DNA of 64,000 nucleotides from contig NZ_FYFA01000002.1 of the NCBI RefSeq assembly GCF_900188435.1, positions 930,001 to 994,000 on the forward strand, written 5' to 3'. This stretch comes from Marinobacter sp. es.048 (GTDB lineage Bacteria > Pseudomonadota > Gammaproteobacteria > Pseudomonadales > Oleiphilaceae). The notes beneath the pieces are model-generated. The model saw only the letters and a list, made by a program, of their open reading frames with translations, did not search any database and was not told where the DNA came from. Of the stretch, positions 51,317 through 60,482 are shown piece after piece (positions within the stretch are counted from its first letter, which is position 1; every line of letters starts with the position of its first letter). The position numbers and the translations under genes are program-made.

Positions 51317-51336
51317 TTGACTAAATTTCGCCCCTA

Positions 51337-52254
51337 ATGGACTATCTTTCGATCAAGCTCAAAAAAGCAAGACCAGAAATGACCCAAACCTCACAGTGGC
51401 CGGTGCCCAAAGACAGCATTCGCTATGTGGTGCCTGAGCCAATCATTCGACTACTGGCGAGCCATCCACTCACCCGGGATCTGTACCCGCTGGCGTTCGG
51501 CCACTACCGGCGCGCCGTCGGCCATCACATGCATCGGGAGCACCATCACGACAATCTTTTGATCTACTGCACGGAAGGCCGGGCGTTCCTGAACGTCGAC
51601 GGCGAGCCCTATACGGTGGGGGCTGGCGACCTGCTGCTTCTGCCGGCCGGCGCCAACCACCGTTATACCGCCGATCCGGATAACCCATGGACCATTCACT
51701 GGGTGCACTATACCGGTCCATTAGCGGAGGATTTTCGACATTATATGGGTTTCGACGACCCAATCCGCATCCGCCACCTGGGTCGGCAACCCCGGCTTCT
51801 GGTTGACTTCAATGGCCTGCTGTCGGTGCGACAGACCGGTTTCCGGGCCCGCGGCCTGATCCACGCGGCCAACCGGCTCCGACAACTGCTGGCCGCCGTT
51901 CCGATCAACGCCGACGAGACCGGCCATGAGCGGCAGGCAGAGCTGGAAACCATCCACAACTATATGCGGGAGCATCTGGATGAGCGTATCAGCCTGGAGC
52001 AACTTGCGGATCTTGCCGGCCTGTCCCCTGCCCACTTTGCAACCCGCTATCGGGAACAGACCGGCACCTCCCCGATCCAGCACTTCTTGCACCTGAAGGT
52101 GGAACGGGCCTGTCAGATGCTGGACACCAGCAGCCTGAGCTTTGCCGACATCAGCCGACGCCTGGGCTACGACGATGCCTACTATTTTTCCCGACTTTTC
52201 AAAAAGGTAATGGGGCAGTCACCCCGGGACTACCGGCATACCGCGAGACACTGA
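51337..52254 (+). CDS. AraC-family regulator of the valine operon (MmsR-like)
   Basis: A regulator of 305 residues with an N-terminal cupin-type sensing domain (HMHREHHHDNLLIYCTEGRAFLNVDGEPYTVGAGDLLLLPAGANHRY) and a C-terminal double helix-turn-helix (LDERISLEQLADLAGLSPAHFATRYREQ, then FADISRRLGYDDAYYFSRLFKK). Two ATGs, 51337 and 51379, both lack a clear ribosome-binding site; the longer form has the length of Pseudomonas MmsR (about 307) and is kept. Its position, divergent from mmsA, points to control of valine degradation. Confidence 0.88.
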   Translation: MDYLSIKLKKARPEMTQTSQWPVPKDSIRYVVPEPIIRLLASHPLTRDLYPLAFGHYRRAVGHHMHREHHHDNLLIYCTEGRAFLNVDGEPYTVGAGDLLLLPAGANHRYTADPDNPWTIHWVHYTGPLAEDFRHYMGFDDPIRIRHLGRQPRLLVDFNGLLSVRQTGFRARGLIHAANRLRQLLAAVPINADETGHERQAELETIHNYMREHLDERISLEQLADLAGLSPAHFATRYREQTGTSPIQHFLHLKVERACQMLDTSSLSFADISRRLGYDDAYYFSRLFKKVMGQSPRDYRHTARH

Positions 52255-52357
52255 CCCGTCGGCCGGAGCCAGATTCCAACCTGCCGCTTTCTACGACTTT
52301 TGTTGTAGGAGCCAAGGGGTTAGGCTTGGTTTATCAAATGACAAAAAGAGTGAGCTC

Positions 52358-52786
52358 ATGGCCATGTACACCATTGAAATCGATGAAACCTTTGACGTAC
52401 CCCGACGACGGGTTTTTGCCCTGTTCGCCGACCATTACCGTTTTGGAAAACTGCTGGGTGCGCCGGTCAAACGTATCAAGGATAGCGATCAGGCTGATCC
52501 CAACGGCATTGGCTCCGTTCGAAAGATAGGCATCGGGCCGGTCGGCCTGGAAGAAACCGTGACCAATTTCGAGCCGGATTCATTGATCGAGTACACCATC
52601 ACCAGCATGAGCCCGATCCGCAACCATCTTGGCCGAATCCGGTTCGAGGACACGCCGGAAGGCCACACCCGGGTGAACTACACCATTACCTTTGACGACA
52701 TTGTGCCGTTCACCGGGAAGGTGGTCAGCAGCGCCCTTGAGCAAGGCATTCGCCGAGGGATCAAACGGGTACCCCAACTGGCCTGA
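52358..52786 (+). CDS. SRPBCC/polyketide-cyclase-like protein
   Basis: A 142-residue START-like fold protein. It opens with a typical IDETFDVPRRRVFALFADHYRFGKLLG strand and helix, and closes with a long helix (VVSSALEQGIRRGIKRVPQLA). The central VTNFEPDSLIEYTITSMSP strands fit the family. These proteins bind hydrophobic ligands, but no catalytic residue stands out. The ATG at 52358 and one at 52364 are both possible starts. Confidence 0.82.
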   Translation: MAMYTIEIDETFDVPRRRVFALFADHYRFGKLLGAPVKRIKDSDQADPNGIGSVRKIGIGPVGLEETVTNFEPDSLIEYTITSMSPIRNHLGRIRFEDTPEGHTRVNYTITFDDIVPFTGKVVSSALEQGIRRGIKRVPQLA

Positions 52787-52933
52787 TGGCCGGCAACAAC
52801 AAATCGTTACTTGAGGAATATCAGAGAATTGACTTAAGGCAAGAGTTGGTTTTTGTCATTTTTGTAATCTCCGCGCAGCTTGCAATATCCGACCATTCCG
52901 GCCGGACCAAACTGTATTCTGCGGGAGACCGAA

Positions 52934-53734
52934 ATGGCAGCCGAGCCCATTGTCCTGTTCGATAACGGACACCACAAATGCCTGATGTTCGATTCCCTGG
53001 TAACCGGAGAGGGCGTCCAGTCCAACCAGTTCCTCATTGTCGACGGTAAACATGAAGCACTGATCGACCCGGGCGGTGACCTCACCTACACCCCGCTCTC
53101 GGTAGCGGCATCACGCTACATGAACATCCGCGACATGGACTACGTGTTCGCATCTCACCAGGATCCGGACATTATCGGCGCCATCGACCGCTGGATCGTT
53201 CATACCCGCGCCAAAATCGTCACCTCAAAACTCTGGGCCCGGTTTCTTCCGCACCTGGTTTCCAGCTACGTGACCAACCAGCTTAGCGGCAGCGTGTACG
53301 ACCGCATCGTGAGCATTCCGGATGCCGGCGCCAACGTGAAATTCGGGGAATCCTATCTGCAGTGCCTGCCAGCCCACTTCATGCATTCGGTGGGCAACCT
53401 GCAATTCTATGATCCGGTCTCGAAGATTCTGTTCTCAGGGGATCTTGGTGCTTCTATGGGTGGCGAGGACGACCACCTGCCGGTCCAGGATTTCGATAAA
53501 CACATACCGGATATGATCGGCTTCCATCGGCGCTATATTGCCTCCCAGAAAGTCTGCCGACTCTGGGCGAACATCGTCCGCGATATGGATGTTTCGATGA
53601 TCGTACCCCAGCATGGCAAACGCTTCGAGGGGCCGGTGATGGTTGATCGCTTCCTGAACTGGGTCAGCGACATGGAGTGCGGCATCGACCTGATGACCCA
53701 GGATAACTACCGGCGCCCGATCGATTACGTTTAA
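52934..53734 (+). CDS. MBL-fold protein of the ODP (flavodiiron-type) group
   Basis: A 266-residue metallo-beta-lactamase-fold protein. The metal ligands fit the diiron ODP domain of flavodiiron proteins rather than a hydrolase: FASHQDPDII (HxDxD in place of HxExD), LPAHFMHSVGN, LFSGDLGAS and the late IVPQHG. No flavodoxin domain follows. ODP proteins reduce or sense O2 or NO. ATG 52934 has GGGAG seven bases before it; the frame is open 18 codons further upstream. It is convergent with the Sel1-repeat gene, overlapping it by a few bases. Confidence 0.83.
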   Translation: MAAEPIVLFDNGHHKCLMFDSLVTGEGVQSNQFLIVDGKHEALIDPGGDLTYTPLSVAASRYMNIRDMDYVFASHQDPDIIGAIDRWIVHTRAKIVTSKLWARFLPHLVSSYVTNQLSGSVYDRIVSIPDAGANVKFGESYLQCLPAHFMHSVGNLQFYDPVSKILFSGDLGASMGGEDDHLPVQDFDKHIPDMIGFHRRYIASQKVCRLWANIVRDMDVSMIVPQHGKRFEGPVMVDRFLNWVSDMECGIDLMTQDNYRRPIDYV

Positions 53735-54354
53735 TCGTCTGAAGACGGACACTGCGGCCGGGATAATTGATTTTCCGGTCCGGTGCCCGGCTCAAGCGCT
53801 GATAAAAACTGCTGCGCCGAGGGCTGGCCGCCTTCCACCGCCGCCACACGGATCAGGCACAAGCCCTCAGTCGCGCTACCCTCGTCATAAAGCCTCTTGC
53901 CCAGCCGCCAGCGGGCATCACTGTTTCCCGCTGCCACAGCTTGACGATACCAGCCGATAGCCTCGCTTTTATCCGGGACGGTTCCTCTGCCCTCTTCATA
54001 GGCCATGGCCACTTCGACCATGCTGATGGAATCACCGCTCTCGGCCGCCCGAAGGTACCACTGGAAGGCTTTCTCCTGGTTTTGTTCCACACCCTGCCCC
54101 TGAGCATACATGTTGGCCACATTCAGCATGCCCTGGCGACTGCCTTCCTCTGCCAGCTCAAGATACTGCTCGAACGCGGAGTCATACTGCCCCATCTTGT
54201 AGACGACATAGGCATTGAGAACCCGGATCATGTCCCGTGCTACCTGGTCCTGATCGCCGTTTTCGTTACTCCCGGCACTCGCGAACGAACATGAAAAGAT
54301 CAGGCACAGAACCAGCACCCGAACCGTTATCTGCGTTGCGCTTTGTCTTTGCAT
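53731..54354 (-). CDS. Exported Sel1-like repeat protein
   Basis: A 207-residue protein with a signal peptide (VRVLVLCLIFSCSFASAG) and about three Sel1-type TPR repeats: YDSAFEQYLELAEEGSRQGMLNVANMYAQG, QEKAFQWYLRAAESGDSISMVEVAMAYEEG and KSEAIGWYRQAVAAGNSDARWRLGKRLYDEG. Such repeats bind peptides and serve as periplasmic scaffolds. A C-terminal Cys (PQCPSSDD) could form a disulphide. No partner can be named. Confidence 0.85.
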   Translation of the reverse strand: MQRQSATQITVRVLVLCLIFSCSFASAGSNENGDQDQVARDMIRVLNAYVVYKMGQYDSAFEQYLELAEEGSRQGMLNVANMYAQGQGVEQNQEKAFQWYLRAAESGDSISMVEVAMAYEEGRGTVPDKSEAIGWYRQAVAAGNSDARWRLGKRLYDEGSATEGLCLIRVAAVEGGQPSAQQFLSALEPGTGPENQLSRPQCPSSDD

Positions 54355-54558
54355 TCTGCACTCCGACGCCTGTCAGCTGTCCTCTCACGCTAGCAGTGGC
54401 CTGCCGAAAGGTCTGTGCATCAAAAGTGCTGTCCTGCTGGCACCTTGGTATCAGCAGATCGTGAAAAACATCCCGGAACAGAGACCAAATAAGCCTGTCC
54501 CAAACCGGCAATGTTGAGTAAAATCCGGCCTTTTCCAGAGAACCAAGAGGCAGCGCAG

Positions 54559-55284
54559 ATGGGCAGAGCCTACCAGAACCGCAAAGAATCCATGGCCAAG
54601 ACGGCTGCGGCGAAAACGAAGGTCTACAGCAAGTACGGCCGCGAGATTTACATGAGCGCCAAGTCCGGAGGCCCCGATCCCCAGGCCAACCTGTCCCTGC
54701 GAGGTCTGATCGAGCGGGCCAAGAAAGACCAGGTGCCTTCGCACGTCATCGACAAGGCCATCGACAAGGCCAAAGGTGGCGCCGGCGAAGACTATGCTGC
54801 GGCTCGCTACGAAGGCTACGGACCGGGCAACTGCATGGTGATCGTGGACTGCCTGACCGATAACCCGAACCGTACCTTTGGTGACGTGCGCCTGGCCTTC
54901 ACCAAGACCAAGTGCAAAATCGGCACGCCCGGAGCCGTGTCTCACATGTTCGACCACAGCGCTATTTTTGCGTTCAAGGGCGAAGATGAAGAAGCCGTAC
55001 TCGAGGCGCTGATGGAAGCGGATGTCGATGTCACCGACATCGAGAACGAAGATGGCCTGATTACCGTCTTCACACCGAACACCGAATACGCCAAGGCTCG
55101 CCAGGCACTCGTGGACGCCATTGAAGACATCGATTTTGAAGTGGATGAAATCCAGTTCCTGCCCAAAACCACCACACTGGTGGAAGGCGACGACATCCCC
55201 ATGTTCGAAAAATTCCTCGACATGCTGAACGAACTGGACGACGTGCAAAACGTGTTTCACAACGCCGAACTGCCAGGCCAGTAA
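54559..55284 (+). CDS. YebC/PmpR-family regulator, YeeN subtype
   Basis: A 241-residue protein. The N-terminus [41 protein letters not shown] carries the basic DNA/RNA-contact region. [16 protein letters not shown] and [23 protein letters not shown] are family signatures, and the REIY..AK.G.PDP pattern matches the YeeN paralogue rather than YebC itself. Family members act as transcription regulators or as translation factors for polyproline stretches. ATG 54559, with AAGAGG before it, is the start; the frame begins 16 codons earlier. Confidence 0.92.
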   Translation: MGRAYQNRKESMAKTAAAKTKVYSKYGREIYMSAKSGGPDPQANLSLRGLIERAKKDQVPSHVIDKAIDKAKGGAGEDYAAARYEGYGPGNCMVIVDCLTDNPNRTFGDVRLAFTKTKCKIGTPGAVSHMFDHSAIFAFKGEDEEAVLEALMEADVDVTDIENEDGLITVFTPNTEYAKARQALVDAIEDIDFEVDEIQFLPKTTTLVEGDDIPMFEKFLDMLNELDDVQNVFHNAELPGQ

Positions 55285-55321
55285 ACAACCCGGGCATCCG
55301 GTCGCGCAAGAAGATAGCACC

Positions 55322-56068
55322 ATGCAACAGAACGCTCCCACACACCGCAAGGCGCGTGTGGTGGTCCTGAAAACAGGCACCACCTACCCGGACATTCGGG
55401 CAAGGTTTGGCGATTTTGACGAGTGGTTCCTGCGCGGGTTGTCAGACGAGCTGGATATTACCGTTGCCAACGCCGAAGCCGGCGAACTGCCGGGGAATCC
55501 GGAAGACTGGGACGGCATCGTGGTGACTGGCTCACCCGCTATGGTGAGCGACCGGGCCGAATGGAGCGAGAACGCGGGACGCTGGCTGGCAAAAGCCGTC
55601 AGAAGCGAAGTGCCGGTACTCGGGGTCTGCTATGGCCACCAGTTGCTGGCCCACTCACTGGGCGGGGAAGCGGGTTACCATCCGAATGGCCGGGAAACCG
55701 GCACCCACGAGGTTGAGCTCCTTCCAGAAGCCGCCTCCGATGTCTTGTTCCGGGAGCTACCGGAAAAATTTCCTGCCCAGCTGACACACCGGCAATCCGT
55801 GCTGCGCCTGCCTGAAGGAGCGGTGTTGCTGGGACGCAACCAGTTCGAGCCCCATCAGGCTTTCAGAATTGGGCCCTGCGCCTGGGGCGTGCAGTTCCAT
55901 CCGGAGTTCACGGACGCCATTATGAGCGCCTACCTGAAAGTACAGGCGCCCGACCTGACACGGGAGGGGCTCGATGCGGAGGCCCTGATCGCCGGCGTGA
56001 AGCCAGCGCCGGATGCGTCCTCGCTGCTTTCCCGTTTCAGCAGATTTGTCCAGAATCGGATCCGGTAA
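55322..56068 (+). CDS. Class I glutamine amidotransferase-like protein
   Basis: A 248-residue protein of the GATase1 fold. The nucleophile Cys is in VPVLGVCYGHQLLAHSLGG (about residue 101) and the catalytic His-Glu pair in WGVQFHPEFTD (about residue 189). There is no synthase domain, as in GuaA-like stand-alone members that act on small gamma-glutamyl or guanidino compounds. It follows the YebC-type gene on the same strand with about 40 nt between, possibly in one transcript. Confidence 0.87.
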   Translation: MQQNAPTHRKARVVVLKTGTTYPDIRARFGDFDEWFLRGLSDELDITVANAEAGELPGNPEDWDGIVVTGSPAMVSDRAEWSENAGRWLAKAVRSEVPVLGVCYGHQLLAHSLGGEAGYHPNGRETGTHEVELLPEAASDVLFRELPEKFPAQLTHRQSVLRLPEGAVLLGRNQFEPHQAFRIGPCAWGVQFHPEFTDAIMSAYLKVQAPDLTREGLDAEALIAGVKPAPDASSLLSRFSRFVQNRIR

Positions 56069-56089
56069 TTCGCAGGCCAACCGTTATGG

Positions 56090-56440
56090 TCAGTCGAGGA
56101 TATAGGCGGTTTTTTCCATTGCCTGCTCTTCTTCATCGATGAAACGGAACTCGTTCCAGCCAATACGCACCATGTCGTTGCTGTTGAGACGCTGACGGTC
56201 AGCAACCCGCAATTCGTTCACAAAAGTGCCATTGGTGCTGTTGCTGTCGGTAATGTAGTAATCCACCGTCCCTTCCAGATAGGCATTGGGCACAGCTTCT
56301 ATCAGGGCGTGCTGACCGCTCACAGAAATTTCATCGATCTGGATGTCGTTGTCCGGGCGCCGACCGATGCGCGTTTCCGGTTGCCCGAGTTCAAAGGTGT
56401 TAACAACAACGTTATCCACCAGTTGCGAAAGCGAAGCCAT
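56090..56440 (-). CDS. FHA-domain protein
   Basis: A 116-residue cytoplasmic protein consisting almost entirely of a forkhead-associated domain: RIGRRPDNDIQIDEISVSGQHALIE with the conserved Gly-Arg, Ser and His contacts, then ITDSNSTNGTFVNELRV with the Asn-Gly pair. FHA domains read phosphothreonine, so it is the likely target or adaptor of the kinase encoded in the same operon. It has no fused second domain. A GAGGAAA ribosome-binding site precedes the ATG, and the gene starts about 10 nt after the phosphatase stop. Confidence 0.9.
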   Translation of the reverse strand: MASLSQLVDNVVVNTFELGQPETRIGRRPDNDIQIDEISVSGQHALIEAVPNAYLEGTVDYYITDSNSTNGTFVNELRVADRQRLNSNDMVRIGWNEFRFIDEEEQAMEKTAYILD

Positions 56441-56450
56441 GTCAGTTTCC

Positions 56451-57206
56451 TCAATACTCCAACGTCAGTAATACCACAGACACATTGTCACCGGCCTCGT
56501 TTGCCAGGCCGGTATCAATCAGTGCCTGAACCGTGCGCTCCATGCCGTCACTTTCCTTAACAATTTCAAGCCACCGGTATTCCGGAACAGAATCGATTAA
56601 TCCATCGGAACACAGCAGCAGCACATCCCCCTCAGCAAGAGTTTCACGCCGATAACTGGGGCCTGCCTGCTCTTCCGCTCCCACTGCTCTGGTCAGTACA
56701 TTCCGGAATGGCACATTGGGCACGTCGGCCCTGGTAATGCTGCCGTCTTCCAGCATGTTCTGGACCACGGTATCGTCCCGCGTGAGACACAACGCCTGGC
56801 TGCCACGCAGGCTGTAACACCGGGAATCGCCAATGTGAGCAATATGCGCCTGGTTGCCACTCACCCAGGCCACCACCAGTGTCGTGCCCATCTTTTCAAG
56901 TCTTGGATCTCCGGCACGGCGACTCACTATCCGCTCATTGGCCAACCTGAAAGCCCGATCCAGGTGTTCCCGGATATCCGCATCCGTGGTGCCGGTCGAG
57001 GCATCGGCGATTTCAGGCTCAAGGGATTTGATGATGGCATCAACCGCAAGGCCACTGGCAACCTCGCCTCCCTGGTGACCGCCCATACCGTCGGCAACAA
57101 CCAGCAGCGCCTGGTCACCCGCATCATTGATCCGCCAGTCCACCACGTCCTGGTTTGATTCCCGGACGGCCCCGCGATGACTCTGGCCGGCAACGTGATA
57201 TCGCAT
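56451..57206 (-). CDS. PP2C-type protein serine/threonine phosphatase
   Basis: A 251-residue phosphatase. The metal-binding motifs are LLVVADGMGGHQGGEVAS, IGDSRCYSLRGSQA and SDGLIDSVPEY, with the last Asp in EAGDNVSVVLLTL. It begins with NQDVVDWRINDA, the PP2C entry strand. It would reverse the action of the kinase whose gene overlaps its start by one base (TGATG). Cytoplasmic, without membrane segments. Confidence 0.92.
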   Translation of the reverse strand: MRYHVAGQSHRGAVRESNQDVVDWRINDAGDQALLVVADGMGGHQGGEVASGLAVDAIIKSLEPEIADASTGTTDADIREHLDRAFRLANERIVSRRAGDPRLEKMGTTLVVAWVSGNQAHIAHIGDSRCYSLRGSQALCLTRDDTVVQNMLEDGSITRADVPNVPFRNVLTRAVGAEEQAGPSYRRETLAEGDVLLLCSDGLIDSVPEYRWLEIVKESDGMERTVQALIDTGLANEAGDNVSVVLLTLEY

Positions 57207-58855
57207 CAGGACACCTCCTGGCCGGCTTCACGAACGGCCAGACGACGCACGGCCTCGGCCATGGTGGCGGCACTGGCAAAACGCTTGTCCGGCTCGCGCT
57301 GGATGGCCTTGTTGATCAGGCGGACCACACCGTTGGGCAGATCCGCATTGAACTCACGAACGCTGCGGGGGCGCTTGTTGAGAATCTGGTAGGTCAGGTT
57401 GGCCAGGGTATCGCCCTGATAGGGCGTTTCGCCGCTCACCAGCTTGTAAAGCGTTACGCCCAGGCTGTAGATATCGGAGGCACCGGTTACCTTCTGACCC
57501 TTCAACTGCTCCGGCGACATATACAATGGGCTGCCCATCACCGCGCCGGTGCGGGTTCGCGAGTCATCGGAGATCTTGGCAATGCCGAAATCGGTGATCT
57601 TTATGTCGCCATTGTCGGGATTGAAGATGATATTCCCGGGCTTGATGTCGCGGTGGACAATTTTCTGGCTGTGGGCGTAGGCCAGGGCTTCCGCCACGCG
57701 GGCAACGATATCCAGAACCCTGGGCAGGGGCAGTAACCGGCCGGTTCTGCCGAATTCACTGAGCGGACGCCCTTTCGCATAGTCCATGGCGATATAGGCG
57801 AGGTCTGCCTCCTCGCCAACGTCATACACGGTGACGATAGCCGGGTGGTTCAGGCGGCCAGCAGCTTCTGCCTCCCGGAAGAATCGCTCCTTGAGATCCT
57901 GAAGCTGTCCATCATCGAACGCCTGGTAGCTGAGAGTCTTGATAGCAACCGTACGGGCAATCTTCGGATCTTTGCCCAGATAGACCACGCCCATGGCACC
58001 TCGGCCAATCTCCCGCTCGATTTCGTACCTTCCGAGAGTCGGGCGACTTACGGCAGGCTCGGGCATCAACAGGGTGCGGGTATTGTCGAAACTCCCGCCA
58101 TGCATCAACGAGTTATCCGGTGCGAGCTTTTCCAGTGCCGCCAGCCTGGCGGCAGTATCCCGGAAGCCTTTTTTGCGCTCCTGAATACTGCGGTAGGTGC
58201 TGACCGCCTTGTCGTACTGGCGCTTGCGCTCCTGCTGGATGGCGACGTCGTAGCGCAGCTCGATCTCGCTCTCACATTCGGGGCAGCGATCCAGCGCTTC
58301 GAGGGCCTCGTCTGTATGGCCTTGCTGCAGAAACACCTTGGCCAGCTTCAGTCGCGCATCGCGCACATTGTCTGTCAGTACACGGATGTGTTTGCGGGGC
58401 TGCAGCCAGAACAGCATCACCACATAACCGACCACCAGCAAAGTGAGCACCACGCCAAACGGCACCCAGGCGTTGCGGTAGAACATCAAAGCCGCCTGGA
58501 TCACCACGAGGGAGCCACCAAGCAAAAGAGTGACAGGCAGAGAGACGGCTGCGCCCATAGCGGGAATGGCCAACACCAGATACAGTGCCGCAATTGCCAG
58601 CCCTGCGGTAACGGCCATATCTGACCAGAGCGGCTCCGACAGTCCCCGATCGGCCATGGCCGGCCCGAACGCCTCCTGAGGGACAATGGTAGCCGGAGTA
58701 GCGCCCTCTGGTACGCCGAGGATGCTGAACAGCGCCCTATCGGCCCAGCCAACGAGGGCAAGCTGGTCTCCCATAAGGGCAAACACAACGGACAGAACGA
58801 GAATCACGGCCCGCAGACTGAACAGGCGCGGTATAAAAGAGAGTATGGCGTTCAC
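57206..58855 (-). CDS. Membrane-anchored serine/threonine protein kinase with TPR-like region
   Basis: About 549 residues. The N-terminal part holds four or more hydrophobic segments (residues roughly 10-150), then a TPR-like stretch (LAKVFLQQGHTDEALEALDRCPECE and VAIQQERKRQYDKAVSTYRSI), then the kinase domain from about residue 275: GRGAMGVVYLGKD, catalytic Lys in TVAIKTL, HRDIKPGNIIF and DFGIAKI, activation segment MGSPLYMSPEQ. The order, membrane first and kinase last, is the reverse of most bacterial Hanks kinases. It starts at GTG 58855 or the TTG two codons before. It likely phosphorylates the FHA partner. Confidence 0.9.
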   Translation of the reverse strand: MNAILSFIPRLFSLRAVILVLSVVFALMGDQLALVGWADRALFSILGVPEGATPATIVPQEAFGPAMADRGLSEPLWSDMAVTAGLAIAALYLVLAIPAMGAAVSLPVTLLLGGSLVVIQAALMFYRNAWVPFGVVLTLLVVGYVVMLFWLQPRKHIRVLTDNVRDARLKLAKVFLQQGHTDEALEALDRCPECESEIELRYDVAIQQERKRQYDKAVSTYRSIQERKKGFRDTAARLAALEKLAPDNSLMHGGSFDNTRTLLMPEPAVSRPTLGRYEIEREIGRGAMGVVYLGKDPKIARTVAIKTLSYQAFDDGQLQDLKERFFREAEAAGRLNHPAIVTVYDVGEEADLAYIAMDYAKGRPLSEFGRTGRLLPLPRVLDIVARVAEALAYAHSQKIVHRDIKPGNIIFNPDNGDIKITDFGIAKISDDSRTRTGAVMGSPLYMSPEQLKGQKVTGASDIYSLGVTLYKLVSGETPYQGDTLANLTYQILNKRPRSVREFNADLPNGVVRLINKAIQREPDKRFASAATMAEAVRRLAVREAGQEVS

Positions 58856-59014
58856 AGGCAACTTTGTTATAAATGGTTGATCTGACTAGTTTAGAAAGCG
58901 TGGCGGAACTTCGATACAACGACCGGGGTGTTTTTTGTAAGTGTTTGTTTACCTGAGAGAGAGGTCACGTATAGTTATGCCGTCGTTTACCTCAGGGATG
59001 ATGGAAATACACAC

Positions 59015-60463
59015 ATGACACTGAAGTTACTGATCCTCCTGCTGTTACTCACTCTGGCCGGCATCGGCCTTTACCACACTCAAAAGCCACTGCCGCCAGG
59101 TATCAGCTATCGTGGAACTGCGGTACCGTTGGAGGAACCCGTCCTGCTGACAGATGTCACCCGTCACTACCAGGAAGGCCGGGAAGAGCGAGACCATGAG
59201 ATCTTCGACGAGGTGTTCCGGCTTATCGGACAGGCCAACGAGTTCATTCTCATCGACATGTTTCTGTTCAACAGCACCGGACTGGAGGATGTAGCCCACC
59301 GCCCTCTGGCCCAGCAGCTGACTGAGGCCCTGCTGGCCAGGAAAGCGGAGAAACCGGAGTTAGCCATTACGGTCATCTCCGACCCTCTGAACACCATGTA
59401 TGGCGGCACTATCTCGCCCTGGTTTGAAGCCCTGCGCAATGGCGGCATTCCGGTTGTGGAGACGGCACTCCGCCCGCTACGTGACAGTAACCCGACCTGG
59501 TCTTCGATCTGGAGGCTCTGTTGTCAGTGGTTCGGCAACAACCCAGACGGCGGCTGGCTGGACAACGCCCTGGGCACCAAGCCTGTTACCCTTCGAAGCT
59601 ATCTCGCACTGCTGAACTTCAAAGCCAACCATCGCAAACTTGTGATCGCAGATGAGGCGGGTTCCCTGAGAGCCATTGTCACCTCGGCCAACCCCCACGA
59701 CGGCAGCAGCCGGCACAGCAACCTGGGGCTGAGCTTCAAGGGGCCGGCGGTGATTGATCTGCTGAAAAGCGAGCGGGCCGTTCTTGCCATGTCCGGAGCG
59801 GACACCGACCTCGTCGATGAACAGATCAGCCAGGTTTCCGAAGGTACGGCGAAAACCGACATACCTGAAATGCCCCGGGTGGCGGTGCTGACCGAATCAG
59901 CCATCCTCGACCAGGCTCTGGCGATGATTCACGAGTCTTCAGCTGGCGATCAGCTGGACCTGGCCATCTTCTATCTCTCACATCGCGATATTGTTAAAGC
60001 CCTGCTGGACGCCGCCGAACGGGGCGTGGCGCTGCGGGTTCTGCTTGATGCCAACAACGAGGCCTTCGGCCACCAGAAGAGTGGCATTCCAAACAGGCAG
60101 GTCGCCATGGAACTGGTTCGCGCGGGCGTTCCGGTACGTTGGTGTAATACCCTGGGTGAGCAATGCCACACTAAACTGTTGATGTTGGCCAAAGAAACCG
60201 GCGCGACAGAACTGCTCCTGGGTTCGGCCAATTTTACCCGTCGCAATCTCGACGATCTGAATCTCGAAACCGATGTCTGGGTATCGGTGGTGGAGCAGTC
60301 ACAGGTTGCGAGCGGAGCCCGGCGATTCTTTGACGAGCAATGGCAAAAAGGCCCTGGCGACGATCCGGTGATGAGTCTTCCCTACGAGCGTTGGGCCGAC
60401 GAATCCAGACTTCGCTACTGGCGCTACCGGATTATGGAGGCGACCGGCCTGTCGACCTTCTGA
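59015..60463 (+). CDS. Phospholipase D-like protein with N-terminal membrane anchor
   Basis: A 482-residue protein with an N-terminal hydrophobic helix (LKLLILLLLLTLAGIGLY) that anchors or exports it. The first HKD motif is NHRKLVIADE (His about residue 204, complete with Asp). The second is CHTKLLMLAKE (His about 385), where the Asp is replaced by Ala, followed by LLGSANFTRRNLDDLN. The cardiolipin synthase/endonuclease-like fold is evident. The frame opens 29 codons upstream, but ATG 59015 starts directly at the membrane helix. It is divergent from the kinase and lies 20 nt before the next gene, so those two are likely co-transcribed. Confidence 0.9.
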   Translation: MTLKLLILLLLLTLAGIGLYHTQKPLPPGISYRGTAVPLEEPVLLTDVTRHYQEGREERDHEIFDEVFRLIGQANEFILIDMFLFNSTGLEDVAHRPLAQQLTEALLARKAEKPELAITVISDPLNTMYGGTISPWFEALRNGGIPVVETALRPLRDSNPTWSSIWRLCCQWFGNNPDGGWLDNALGTKPVTLRSYLALLNFKANHRKLVIADEAGSLRAIVTSANPHDGSSRHSNLGLSFKGPAVIDLLKSERAVLAMSGADTDLVDEQISQVSEGTAKTDIPEMPRVAVLTESAILDQALAMIHESSAGDQLDLAIFYLSHRDIVKALLDAAERGVALRVLLDANNEAFGHQKSGIPNRQVAMELVRAGVPVRWCNTLGEQCHTKLLMLAKETGATELLLGSANFTRRNLDDLNLETDVWVSVVEQSQVASGARRFFDEQWQKGPGDDPVMSLPYERWADESRLRYWRYRIMEATGLSTF

Positions 60464-60482
60464 ACAGAACAGGACAAGAGCC

